A DNA stretch of 34,281 nucleotides from Spiroplasma melliferum (GCA_005222125.1 CP029201.1:1-34281); one strand, 5' to 3'; shown: positions 6,205 to 16,535, numbered from the stretch's first letter. Notes: a model not told the origin generated them from the sequence alone. Translations and numbers: made by a program.

Positions 6205-6280
6205 TGTGTATTATTATGTATTAATGTGTATAATATTTATGTATTAGTACTTATTAATACACACTAGTAAGTATTATAAT
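6205..6280. promoter_or_regulatory. parA upstream repeats (candidate centromere/operator and promoter)
   Basis: Four related 9-mers: TGTGTATTA (6205-6213), TATGTATTA (6215-6223 and 6238-6246) and the inverted TAATACACA (6255-6263). Two TATAAT boxes lie among them (6229-6234, 6275-6280). Clustered short repeats at a par promoter commonly serve as binding sites for the small partition protein, giving both segregation and autorepression. The likely binder here is the ribbon-helix-helix-like product of 7088-7360. Confidence 0.5.
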
Positions 6281-6302
6281 TAAAAATGAAAGGAGAATAA
6301 AA

Positions 6303-7085
6303 ATGAAAAAAATAACATTTGCTAACAGTAAGGGTGGAGTTGGCAAAACCACATTAACAATTAATGTTGCTCAATTATTATCCCAAATTGGAAAAAAAGT
6401 TTTATTATTTGACTTTGACCCGCAATCTAATTTAACAAATACTTTGTTAGAAAATCCGATTGATACAAATAATATAACTAAATGAATTTTGGGAGCAGAT
6501 AAAGATGACTTAATTTCAACAATTTTAGAAACTAGAATATCAAATATTTTTTTAGTACCATCATATTCCAAAATGGTTTTAGAAACAAATAATATAGTTT
6601 TAAATCAACCTAATTCGGAATTTAAATTTAAAATGAATTTAGAAGAAATTGAAAAAATATTAATTAATAAATTTGATTATATATTTTTTGATACATATCC
6701 ATCTATGAATACAATTTTATTAAATGTTTTATTAGCATCAGATGAAATTATTGTTCCAATTGAACCACATTCATATAGTTTTGAAGGTATTACAACTATG
6801 TTTAAACCTTATTTAGAAACAATAAATAATTCTAAAAAAATGGGAATGAATATAAAAAATAATATTAATTATTATGTTTTAAATAAAATTCAAAAAAACA
6901 AACTACATCAAAGTGTTTTTGAACTTATTTCCCAAAATGAAATTGGTAAAAAATTGTTAGATACACATATCCCCTTATCTGCTACTAAGCAAAAAGAAAC
7001 AATGTTGCTTAAATTCGCCGCCATAACCAATAACAACCCAATTTATAAGTTAGTTATGGAATTAACTAATAAAGGAGTGATTTAA
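6303..7085 (+). CDS. parA: ParA/Soj-type partition ATPase, 260 aa
   Basis: Cytoplasmic ATPase that distributes plasmid copies to daughter cells. The deviant Walker A KGGVGKTT is at residues 10-17 and DFDPQ at 37-41. The Walker B-like FFD is near residues 128-130, followed by a DEIIVPIEPHSYSFEGI stretch typical of ParA/Soj. A UGA at codon 61 is Trp. There is no N-terminal helix-turn-helix extension, so it is the short ParA class (as in type Ib systems), which usually pairs with a small ribbon-helix-helix protein, as found immediately downstream. The start is set by AAAGGAGAA at the proper distance. Codon choice is more AT-rich than in the conjugation genes. Soj-like genes are standard on S. 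citri plasmids. Confidence 0.93.
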
Positions 7086-7087
7086 TT

Positions 7088-7360
7088 ATGAATAATAAAT
7101 TACTTGCTTCACTGAAAAATAAAATTGATAGTAGTGCTAGTCAAATACCAAAAGAAGAAAGTTTTAATGAAATAAAAAAAGAAATAATTTATTCTGAAAT
7201 TAAAGATGAAACAAAAATTGTCAGAAAAAATATTTCAATAACTTTAAAACAACAAAAAATGATAAATGAAATGTCAAAAAATAATTATGAAATTAATTTA
7301 TCATCTATTGCTCGACGAGAAATTGAAAAAATATATAATGAATTTAAATTGAAAAAATAA
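7088..7360 (+). CDS. Small ribbon-helix-helix-like protein, probable ParA partner, 90 aa
   Basis: Starts 2 nt after parA with its AAAGGAGTGA site inside parA, so the two are coupled. The N-terminal 45 residues are polar and look flexible. The C-terminal half, from about residue 45 (RKNISITLKQQKMINEMS, then INLSSIARREIEKIY), has the strand-helix-helix pattern of small dimeric DNA-binding proteins. In short-ParA partition systems such a protein binds centromere repeats and stimulates ParA through its flexible N-terminus. The repeats at 6205-6263 are the obvious target. Identification is from pattern and context, not clear sequence identity. Confidence 0.75.
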   Translation: MNNKLLASLKNKIDSSASQIPKEESFNEIKKEIIYSEIKDETKIVRKNISITLKQQKMINEMSKNNYEINLSSIARREIEKIYNEFKLKK

Positions 7361-7422
7361 ACAAGTCTTAAAAAAAGAAGAAACAAAAAATAAAAAAAAA
7401 AGCGAAAGAAGATAAAATAACA

Positions 7423-7575
7423 ATGAAAAAAGCAGATAATAAAGACACTATCAATCATAATTTAATGATTGTTGATGTTGATTTACAAAAATGTTTGAAT
7501 TGTAGTTTTATTACTCAAAAAATCGATGATGAGTGATTTACAATCAACACAGGGGATAAAAACTGTGGTAAATAA
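7423..7575 (+). CDS. Small hypothetical protein with Cys-x-x-Cys, 50 aa
   Basis: ATG at 7423, 62 nt after the ParA partner, with a weak GAAAGAAG site upstream. A UGA is read as Trp (DEWFT). The sequence contains KCLNCSF and a third cysteine near the end (DKNCGK), suggesting a metal or redox site, but no family is recognised. The preceding 60 bases are an A-rich stretch that may once have been coding. Too short for certainty; it could be the tail of a decayed gene. Confidence 0.45.
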
Positions 7576-7583
7576 CAAAAATA

Positions 7584-7615
7584 TAAAAAAACCACACCTA
7601 TAAATTAGATGTGGT
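7584..7615 (-). terminator. Minus-strand intrinsic terminator
   Basis: ACCACACCTA (7591-7600) and TAGATGTGGT (7606-7615). On the minus strand all ten pairs form (one G-U) and are followed by seven Ts. On the plus strand there is a C-A mismatch and no T run. No minus-strand gene exists here, so it would stop an antisense transcript from the adhesin leader, or simply block read-through. Confidence 0.5.
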
Positions 7616-7636
7616 AAAATAATAGTAGTAAGTGAT

Positions 7637-7665
7637 TTGGCTTCCTTACTCGTTAAAATTATATA
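7637..7665 (+). promoter_or_regulatory. Candidate promoter of the adhesin/conjugation operon
   Basis: TTGGCT (7637-7642), 17-nt spacer, TATATA (7660-7665). Predicted start is about 7671, at the first leader hairpin, the same arrangement as leader A. Confidence 0.5.
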
Positions 7666-7669
7666 AAGT

Positions 7670-7851
7670 GATAGTAATTTATTGTTCAGATAAATTACTA
7701 TCGTGGAAACACTAGAAGCAAACTAGCGTTTCCACAGACAATTTTATCATATTTCTTGGTGTTATTTTTTAAGTAACATTGTGAAATATGATATAAATTG
7801 TGTTGTGGGAATAGTGCGGTGGTGCTATTCTCTTTTTTATTAAAAGAGAAT
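7670..7851 (+). promoter_or_regulatory. Leader B: structured RNA leader of the adhesin operon
   Basis: Elements in order: P1, a perfect 12-bp stem GATAGTAATTTA (7670-7681) / TAAATTACTATC (7691-7702); P2, 13 bp with one mismatch (7703-7715 / 7723-7735); the 27-nt block shared with leader A (7728-7754); P3, a perfect 11-bp stem TATCATATTTC (7745-7755) / GAAATATGATA (7783-7793); P4, a 9-bp terminator stem (7809-7817 / 7822-7830) with a T run. An alternative perfect 10-bp hairpin ATTCTCTTTT (7827-7836) / AAAAGAGAAT (7842-7851) uses the T run and the terminator's 3' arm, so the two cannot coexist. The ribosome-binding site (AGAAAGGA) follows at once. This looks like a transcription-attenuation switch; the signal is unknown. 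Confidence 0.65.
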
Positions 7852-7871
7852 TCAGAAAGGAATATATATAA

Positions 7872-10223
7872 ATGAAAAAATTATTAAGTATCTTAACCAT
7901 AACAACCTTGACAGCGAGCGTTCCTGCTCCGTTGCTTGCCAACACACCCTTAACTCGCAATAAACGCGATGTTGGGACAACTGCCAAAGATGTCACAAAT
8001 AATTACTGAACTTTTATTGCTAGTATAAGTAAAGAAGATGCTACAAAAAACAAAGATAAATATTATTTTGTTATTTATAAAAATAAAGGTGAAAGTAATT
8101 GACAAATATATAAGATGCAAATGGGAAAACCAAACGACAGACCTATTTTTGGTGAAACCGTTGAAAGTCATAAAGCATTTTATCGTTGGGATGGTGTTGG
8201 CGAACCTAATTTACCAGAAATAAATTCATTAACTGGTGAAATTATAAATTGAAAAGGTTTTGATATAAAAATAAAAGAAAAATATGGAAAAGAAAATATT
8301 GTTGTGTGAAATGGAATAAATGCAAGGGGAGATAATAATTTTTATTTTATTATTTGACGTGGTAGAAAAAGTGATAAATGAGAAATCGTAAAATATAAAA
8401 ACATAGGTCTAAATACTTCAAATACAATAATTGCAACATCTAAAACTGGTGCTGAATTAGATAGAGTAAGTCATAATTTTAGTTTTAGTAATGGTAGTGA
8501 ATGAGCAGATGCCAAAAATGATGATGGTACATATTTTAAATCAGTTTATCGTTGGGATGGAGTTGGTGAACCTAATTTACCAGAAATAAATCCTAACACT
8601 GGAAATATAACAAACTGAAAACAACCAACGAAAAATGATTTTCAACAAGGAATTTTGTTTTCGCTTGTGGATGGTTCAAAAACGGCGACTTGGTCTAATA
8701 ACGGTATGCGTTTGACAGTTGATGGTGAAACAAACATCAATATCAATAACCCAAATGTTACGGAAGTTTATTGAGATGGTTCTTTGCAACCGCAATTAAG
8801 TAAACAATGGAAAATCAATGTTAAACCCGAAACTGCACCACGAGATCATAAGTTAGTTATCAAATACAATATCAATGGGACAAAATACACAAGTGAAGAT
8901 ATTATGGTGTCGATGTTGGCAAAAATTGACTCAACACCAACACCAGTGCAACAAAATCTAAGTGATTTAATCAAAAACACTGATTTAGGAAATATCATTG
9001 ATAATAATGATGACACTATTTTCTTAGCAGTAAATAAGGCAAATAGTGAAATTATTGATGATTTTTCACAAATTGAAATAACAAAAAAAGTTAATCACTC
9101 TGCAACTTTATCAGCGAAACCAGATAGTAAAAGTTACAAAGGTTCAGTTGATATTAAATACAATGTGGTTCCGGCAACAGTGGTTGATTTAAAAATTGAA
9201 TTAAAACCAACTGTAAGCAGTGCGATAGTTAATAAAGACTATTTGGCACAACTTGACAGTAGTAAAATGACAAATAAAGTTGATACATTTTACTATGCGA
9301 ATAGTGAAAGTGTTATCACAATGGTTAAACCAACAGATAGCAGTGTGATAACTGGGGTGGTGTATGGTTGTGATGATAAATGAAATAAAACATCACAATC
9401 AAGCAACATTGACCCAGCAAAGGGTATTAAACTTGATGGGTCACAACTTGGAGCGGTTCAGGGAAGATATTTAATTGACTTAAAAAACGAACTAGGACAA
9501 ACAAATACTATTTATTTACAAATTCATAGTGAGAAAGATGAAAAAGCAAAAGCATATTGAAATACTGATAATGGTAAACAGTTTGAACAGTGAGCACAAG
9601 ACCAAGAACAAGGATACGAAAATATCCGTGGTTCTAGTGCTAGTCAATTGAATAATTTGTTTGAATTATCGAAGACTTGAAAACAAAGTTTAAAACATTT
9701 AGACCTAAAATTAGATAACTTTGTTGTTGATAACATTAAAAATGTTAGTCAAGATGAAATTGATAACTATAAAACAAAACTGCTTGCTAGTGTAAAAGCC
9801 CAAGTTGAAAAGTATGTTCCCGGTGTTGTAGAAAAGACCGACTATGTTATCAGCGTTGATAATCTTGTTGCGGGTGATTGAACTACAAGCAAAGATGTCA
9901 AAGTTCAAGCGGTTGATGGTAGTACAAAACTGTTAAGTTTTACTGTTAAAACTATTCCAGTGCAACAAAAAGAAGAAGTAACAGCACTAGCATCAACACC
10001 AGTATCAAGTGATAAGGGTGGAAAATCAATTTGAAAAATACTGGGGATAGTTGCTGGTTCGCTGGCGGGTCTTGGTTTGGCGTATTGGTTGTTTAAAAGA
10101 TTTGTCTTTAATAAATATTTTTTACCAAAAATAAAAAGACGCCGCCATCTTAAATTAGTTGAACAAGTTAGAAAAGAAGAAGCCGAAAAAGACGCTCAAA
10201 ACAACAAGGGAGGTGAAGAATAA
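7872..10223 (+). CDS. ARP/SARP-type surface adhesin, 783 aa
   Basis: Probable surface protein for attachment to host (insect vector) cells. Residues 1-25 are a signal peptide (MKKLLSILTITTLTASV...). A repeated unit of about 120 residues follows: the motif YRWDGVGEPNLPEIN occurs at residues 104 and 226, each preceded by a YYFVIY/FYFIIW strand and followed by TG-x-I-x-N-W. Such repeats resemble the N-terminal repeats ('sarpins') of S. citri SARP1/ScARPs. A large beta-rich ectodomain leads to one C-terminal membrane segment (about 720-742, WKILGIVAGSLAGLGLAYW) and a basic cytoplasmic tail (KIKRRRHLKLVEQVRKEE). The size, about 87 kDa, fits this family. Many UGA codons are Trp. Its last base is shared with the start codon of the next gene (TAATG), placing an adhesin at the head of the conjugation operon. 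The start follows AGAAAGGA and leader B. Confidence 0.88.
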
Positions 10224-10492
10224 TGATGACTTTGTTAGCGACAAGTGGGGTCGATGACTTACTTAACAAAATTTTAGGTATCGCAATGCCGGTGTTAATT
10301 GCCATCGCAGTTGTATCCGCAATTATTATGATTGGTGTTTATGCGATTGGGGGTAAATTTAACGCTGATAGTGGCAACCGCAAAGAAACAATTAAAAAAG
10401 TGATGTGGGTTTTAATTTGCTTGTTAATTGTTATTCTTGCGAGTGCGGTTGTCTTGGCGTTTAAAGATACTATCGCCCCAATCACAAGTTAG
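10223..10492 (+). CDS. Pilin-like VirB2-type conjugation protein, 89 aa
   Basis: Small membrane protein with two hydrophobic helices (about residues 15-42 and 58-82) joined by a short polar, charged loop (KFNADSGNRKETIKK). This is the size and topology of VirB2/TrbC-type subunits. Mycoplasma ICEs carry a similar pilin-like protein (Mbov_0395 family) directly before a large transmembrane protein, and the order is the same here. The start overlaps the adhesin stop by one base, with GGGAGGTGA inside the adhesin gene. There is no obvious cleavable signal peptide; the first helix may serve as one. The assignment rests on topology and synteny. Confidence 0.75.
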   Translation: MMTLLATSGVDDLLNKILGIAMPVLIAIAVVSAIIMIGVYAIGGKFNADSGNRKETIKKVMWVLICLLIVILASAVVLAFKDTIAPITS

Positions 10493-10503
10493 GTGGTGTA
10501 ATT

Positions 10504-12069
10504 ATGTTGTTACGAAAACGAAAACAAGATAATTTAACGGTTATAAAATCAAAAAAACCAATTTTAAAACAAGGGTTAGAGCGATTTGTAGCATATTATT
10601 TTAAAAAAATATTTACAATATTAGCAATTGCGATGATACCCTTGTTAATTATTGGTTGTATTGTGATTGCAATATTATCGGCGATATTGTGGTTTTTGCC
10701 AAATACTGAAACATCAAGTAACATTCAAACAGTTTTCTCTAATACTTTGAATGTTGAAACAGTAGAAACAACTGGCGGGTCAAACATAATGGGGAGCATT
10801 ATTGGCTGAGCGATAAATAGTTTTTGTGCTATTTTGTATCTTATTTTTATCAAACCGATTGTTTGATTGCTAGGTGGAATGCAAGATGTCGTCTACTTTA
10901 TTGGTGGGGGAGCTTTAAGCGAACAATTATTTAGTATGAATAATATTAGCACGATATATTGATTGCTGTTTGGTATTGCGATGGCAATGTTTATTGTCAT
11001 TATTGGCACAAAAGCGATTGCGTGAATGTATAACAATCGCCGCCACGAAATGAAAGCAGCGATAACAAATGTTCTTATTATCATTATTGCTATTCCGCTA
11101 ATACCGACATTGTTTATTATGGCAAATACAATTATGACAATGATTGTTAAATTGTTTTTGCAAAATGCTCCGATTGATACAAATAATATTGCTTTGGCGA
11201 TTTTTAATAGTAGTTTTATGAATGGTGTTCATCATTTTAGTTATATTCCCGTTTCGTGGACATTTTCAGATAGTGGTAATTTTAGTTATATTATTTGTTT
11301 GGTCTCGGAGTGTTTTATGGTTTATATTATGTTTACTGTTTGTATGTTTTTGTTTTGGCGGGTAATTGAATTGTTTATCTTATTGTGTTATTCGCCCGTG
11401 GTGGTTGTAATGAGTGTCGCCGACCAAGGACAACAATTTCGTAATTGAAAAGATATGGTCTTTGGGCGATTTATAAGTTATGCCTTTATGTTTATAACTT
11501 ATAACATATTTATTATGAGTATTGCGGTGTTAGGGCAAGTGGCAACATTTATGCCAAATTCTTTATCGCAACCAATCTTTATCTTACTTGGTATTTTTGC
11601 TTTTGGGTTTGCCGTTGCAAAATCACCACAAATTATAACGAGTTTAATTGGTGGTAATACAGCGATGAGCGATAGTATCGGTAATCTGATGTCCTTTGGA
11701 ATGGCAACTAACCTTGCCAAAATTGGGGGAAAATTCGCGTGAAAATCGGGTAAATTTGCTGCTCGCAATACAATTGGTAAACCAATTGGTTTAACCCAAG
11801 GGATAAGTCACGCGATGAAAAGTGGTACACCATTTAAAGAAGCAACAGCAGGAACTTTATTCGGTGGTTTTAACCCTAATACGGGTGGTGTTGCGGGTGC
11901 ATTTGCTGGTCAAGCAATTAAAACCAAAGATAAAGTTATGACAAATATCAGTGATTATCAAGCATTCAATGAACAACGAAACCAGAAAAACAATAAAGAT
12001 AGTGTTTTAGAGAAAGCAAGCACTAAAACAACAAAGAAAGATAAAGGAGACAAAAACAATGGAAAATAA
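10504..12069 (+). CDS. VirB6/TrbL-like polytopic membrane protein, 521 aa
   Basis: Likely inner component of the DNA-transfer channel. A basic N-terminus is followed by a hydrophobic segment (about residues 35-65) and then at least six more, in two groups (about 100-185 and 190-390). The C-terminal 125 residues are Gly/Ala/Lys-rich and hydrophilic (GGVAGAFAGQAIKTKDK, then KKDKGDKNNGK), presumably cytoplasmic. Size, topology and position between the pilin-like protein and the VirB4-like ATPase match the transmembrane protein of mycoplasma ICEs (Mbov_0396 family) and VirB6/TrbL. Several UGA codons are Trp (for example residue 102). Its start follows AGGTGGTG, 11 nt after the previous stop; its end overlaps the next gene by 11 bases. 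Confidence 0.8.
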
Positions 12070-14581
12070 CACAAAAATAATCACTAAAAAAGCAAGTAAA
12101 GTACGATTTACTGTCTCAAATGTTTTGGGCGGAATTGGTTGACCAGAACTTTTTATTATTTTTGTTGGCGTTGTTTTGATAACTTTATCTTTGACTTTGC
12201 TTGCAAAATTATCGCTAATTGCGGGAATTATTAGTGCTATTGTATTTGCTGTTTTGAATATCTTTTTCATAACACCAAATAAAAACGGTGATAAACTATA
12301 TTATGTTATTTTTATTGCCCTTGGTTTTTTATTTAAACCAAAAAAACACAACATAGAAAATGATAGCGAAATACAAATTATCAATAACCGTGTTGTTTTT
12401 GATAATAAACAAATTCTTATTTATAAAATAAATGCTGTTGATTTAACATTGTCAACGCAAGAAGAACGCAATACACCGATTTATGACTTTTCAAATTATT
12501 TGCGTGCCTTAAATTTTGATTTTGAAATCATCAAAATTGATAGTAAGTTGAATTTTGACAAAAATAAAAACTATCTTGCACAGACCTTAAAGCAAGATAG
12601 TTTAAAAAATTCACAAAAACATCAATTAAATAATTTTTTGTCGATGTCTGAATACTTGGAAAACCAAGATTTAAAGTTAGAACAAAATTATTATTTAATT
12701 GTTTTTACAAATAACAATGATAAAAAACTTGAATTATCCTTGTTATCATACAATCAACATCTTTCTTTGACTTTGCCAACAAGCAAAGAAATAAAGAAAA
12801 TTGTTGATAAAAAGATTATACCAACAAATTCAACAAACTCATCAGTAGCAACATCAATTAAAGAAACTGCAAAATATTTGAAACTGGATAACAATAAATT
12901 TGTTAGTTATTTTACTGTTAATCAATTTCCGTTGACTGTTAATGATATGTGATTAAGTAATTTTAGCGAAATAGAAAATGTCAATATTTCTATTCGTGTT
13001 CGGCATTTAGACAATATGACAGCGTTTAAATTGCTTGACCGTGCCATCCGAAGAGCACAAGACCAAGAAACTAAAAAAGCAAGTGAAGATATTGAATATA
13101 ACTTATATTTACAAAACTTTAATGAGTTATTACAACTTATTCAAGTTGGGGGTGAAACCTTGAAAATGGTTTCAATTGTTTTCACTTGCTTTGCTGATAG
13201 TAAAACTGATTTAGACCAAGTTGTTTCAAATTTAAAAAATGAAATGATAAGAAATCGTTTTACTATTAATGATTTGACATTTCGCCAGTTTGCAACTTAT
13301 CAATGTTTGTTATTTAACAATAATGATAAATTAAAAAACATTGAGCAAGAAATGGCGACCATTACTCTTGCGAGTGCTTGACCGTTTCCAACTAAACCGT
13401 TAAATGATCCACAAGGACTAATAATTGGGGAAAATGAACAACTACAACCAATCATATTTGACATCAAAACCAAGTCATCAATAAGAGCAAGTCATAACGC
13501 TTTTATTGTGGGTCAGATGGGGTTTGGAAAAACATTTAATGTTAAAAAACAATTAAATTGATTATATTGTAATAACACAAAAATCTATATTATTGACCCC
13601 CAACGCGAATATGGTGGTTTTGCCAATTATCACGGTGGGGAAATTATTGAATTTGGTAATAACCCAAAGGCAAAAATTAACCCCTTAGAAATCTTTACTG
13701 ATAATTTTTCCGAACATATTTTGTTGTTAGAACAATGGTTTAAAAATTTGTATAGTGATTTAACAAATATTGACCTTGCTAAATTGCAAGAATATATTAT
13801 TCAGTTGTATAAAAACTTTAAAATTACTGCTGATACAAATTTAAGTAAATTAACTCGAAAAGATTATCCAATTTTAAATGATTTATATAAATTGGTATAT
13901 CAAAAAGAACAAGATACTTTGTTAGAAAAAATGTTGTGAAAACTAACCAAAGGAGCAGATGGCACATTGTTTAATGGTGTTAGTACCTTAGAAATTAAAA
14001 GCGACTTGATTGTTTTTGATATTTACAATATGGCAAAATCAAAAACAATTGCTAACGCACAAATGTATTTGTTGTTAGCGTTGCTTGACCGTGTTATGAA
14101 AAAGAATAAGAAAAATAATTTAACCTTGCCACCGGAAGAACAAAGTTGAGTTTGTATTGCGGTGGATGAAGCACATTTATTAATTAACCAAGATAATCTG
14201 CTTGCCCTTAATTATTTATTTACTTTATCGAAAACTTGTCGTAAATTTAACGGAATTTTATATATTTTAACGCAAAGCATTGGCGACTTTACCCAGCACG
14301 GAGAAAATGTTAAACGCCAAGCGCAGGGAATAATTGAACAGTGTACTTATCAATTTATTCATCACTTGAATTCAATTGGTTTGCAAAATTATACTGAATT
14401 ATTGACTGATAACAATATGATAAATGCCTATGAGAAAAATGTTATTTTAACTCCTAAAAAGGGACTGTGTTTGTTTAGTATTAATGATAAACGCTATATT
14501 TTGCAAGTTATCGCAACAAGTGAAGAAATCAAAGCAATTGGTACCCAAGAAGACATTAATAATTTAGGAAAGGAAATATAG
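12059..14581 (+). CDS. PrgI/VirB3-VirB4 fusion: TraE-like conjugation ATPase, 840 aa
   Basis: Powers the DNA-transfer channel. Residues about 1-100 hold two or three membrane helices ending NGDKLYYVIFIALGFLFKPKK, which resembles the PrgI (VirB3-like) domain fused to the N-terminus. A VirB4 N-terminal domain follows. The ATPase domain has Walker A GQMGFGKT at residues 485-492, then IIDPQREYGG as in VirB4/TraE proteins, Walker B VCIAVDEAH ending at about 706, and a Gln-containing ILTQSIGDF motif. Mycoplasma ICE ATPases (TraE, Mbov_0397 family) are the closest family I recognise. The ATG at 12059 follows AAAGGAGA and overlaps the preceding gene. At least five UGA codons are read as Trp; without them the gene falls into five pieces. 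Confidence 0.92.
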
Positions 14582-14584
14582 TTT

Positions 14585-14920
14585 ATGGAAACAAAACAAA
14601 ACGAATGAATAACAGTTAACATTTTGGCACGCAGAAAACTAAAACGCGAAACCGAGAAAGCCGTTTTATTTTCTATTCCTAAACATAAAGGTTTGTCGGT
14701 GTGAATTAATAAAAAATGTATTCACGCTTTGCGTAACGGAAAAGTGTTTGCTGTTGGTGTTAAAAAGAATGATGAATATACAATATGAACATATGACCCT
14801 GATAGCAAGCAACATTTAAAAAGTGAGATATGACAAGGTCAACACTTAATCAATTTGTATCAAAATGAATTTAAAAAAATTGTTGCTTGACTTAACAAAC
14901 AACAATCGCTAAATAAATAA
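14585..14920 (+). CDS. Hypothetical 111-aa conjugation-operon protein, copy 2
   Basis: Identical to 115-450. Here the full upstream VirB4-like gene is present and its stop is 3 nt before this start. Confidence 0.85.
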
Positions 14921-14958
14921 AATCGTTTATAACGCATTGAGTTGATATCTTATTCGTT

Positions 14959-14990
14959 AAAATAACGTTCGATGCGCCACAGAGGACGAT
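14959..14990 (+). repeat. 32-bp inverted repeat, left member, copy 2
   Basis: Identical to 489-520; partner at 20576-20607. Confidence 0.7.
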
Positions 14991-15017
14991 TTTTTTATAG
15001 AAAGGTAGGTGTTTAAA

Positions 15018-16532
15018 ATGTGAAAAAAAATTAAAAATTGGCGCGATAAAAATATTAGCAATAAAATTTTTTATTGATTTATTTTTATTTTAGTAATACC
15101 GTTTATGCTTGTATGTTTGATAAATTGTGCTTCGGCAATTATTATTATGTTTTTAAAATACCATACACTAGATTTTAAAAACTTTTATATTGCTTATGCT
15201 GATAAATACAGTTGGTTAATTTCAATTGTTTTGTTTATTATTGCATTCTTATTTTTCTTGTGATTTTATGTAAGTCATAAAATAGATAATATGGATAGTC
15301 CTAAAACAAAACAACAAAAATCAAACAAAGCAAGTGATAAAGAATTTAAAACATTACAGTTAAAAATGCTTGCGCTTAATAATAGGTATGGTATTCCAAA
15401 AAATAATTTAACTCAACATACTTTATTGGTTGGTACAACTGGGAGTGGTAAAACAACAACATTAATGTTTTTAGTAAAACAATTAACTCAAATATTTAAA
15501 CAGACCACAATAATAATTGATGGTAAGGGGGATATTGATTTAATTAATAAAGTTAAACAACTAGACCCTAGTGCCTTTGTTTGAGAAATTGGTGGCACAA
15601 CGGAATATAATCCGTTTGCGACAAAAGATAGTGTTGTATTATCTGATAAGATAATGTCGTTGTTTGATTTTTCCGAACCGCATTATGAAGCATTGGTAAA
15701 TGATTATGTGTTGATTTTAACCGAAACATTAATTAATAAAAATATTGATTTAACATTAGAAAATATTATTAAATATTTTGATATTTCAGAATTAAAACAA
15801 TTAATTAGTAAAAAAAACAGCAATTATGAATATTTAGAAAAAATCAATGAAGATGATATATTAGGTATGCGTTCGCGCTTGAATGTTTATCGCCAACAGT
15901 TAAAAATAAGTATCGGTATTAATAACAACTTATTAGAATTGATTACTAAACATAAAACGATTTTGTTTAGTATTAATTCGTTGATGTATCCCAAATTGGC
16001 GGGTTCTGTCGGAAAAATCATTATCCAAGACTTAAAAGAATTAACCACCCTAAAATCAGTTAATCAAAAAATTAACATTGTATTAGATGAGTTTAATGTC
16101 TTTGCAAGTGAAACCATTGTCAACTTGATAAATAAGTCGCGTAGTTTTAATTATCAATGTTTTTTGTCTTTCCAAACAATCAACGACCTAAAAACAAACA
16201 ATATGAATTTAACAGACACTATTTTCGGAAATGTTAGCACTATTGTTTGTCATAACATTAAAGACCCGAACACGGCGGAATATGTCGCTAGTGTCTTTGG
16301 TACCCAAGAAACCGAAAAACTAACTCGTCAACTTGACTTTAAAAACAACACCGCTGATATGGGTTCAGTGCGTGCGGTGGATGAGTTTATTGTTCACCCG
16401 AACGACCTTAAAACCCTTAAAATTGGTGAATGCTATTTTAAAACCACTCTTTCGAGTGGCAAGTTATTTATTAAAAAAATTGCGGTTGACCCTACTTGTT
16501 TAGATGGTTTAATTCAACACTTAAACAAATAA
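15018..16532 (+). CDS. VirD4/TraG-type coupling ATPase, copy 2
   Basis: Same as 548-2062 apart from G at 16268 where copy 1 has C at 1798. The Pro codon is unaffected. Confidence 0.92.
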
Positions 16533-16535
16533 AAA

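Larger units (their letters stand above)
1..14470 (+). repeat. Plasmid unit, copy 1
   Basis: First of three head-to-tail copies of the same unit; base 1 corresponds to bases 14471 and 28934. The copy is 7 bp longer than copy 2 because of small indels, mostly in homopolymers, between about 4090 and 5060. One substitution was seen (position 1798, C here and G in the other copies). The unit boundary is arbitrary: it is simply where the window starts, inside the VirB4-like gene. Confidence 0.97.

Noticed and set aside
10893-11768. Minus-strand ORFs opposite the conjugation genes and elsewhere (3410-3634, 4711-5061, 5284-5580, 6371-6571, 7769-8171, 9711-9908, 12007-12270 and their copies)
   Set aside because: All lie opposite well-supported plus-strand genes or leaders, lack ribosome-binding sites and show no recognisable domain.
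12176-14581. Series of apparently separate ORFs suggesting a decayed ATPase gene
   Set aside because: Each break is an in-frame UGA; with UGA as Trp they form one intact VirB4-like gene with correctly spaced Walker motifs. The same holds for the adhesin, VirB6-like, coupling ATPase and parA genes.
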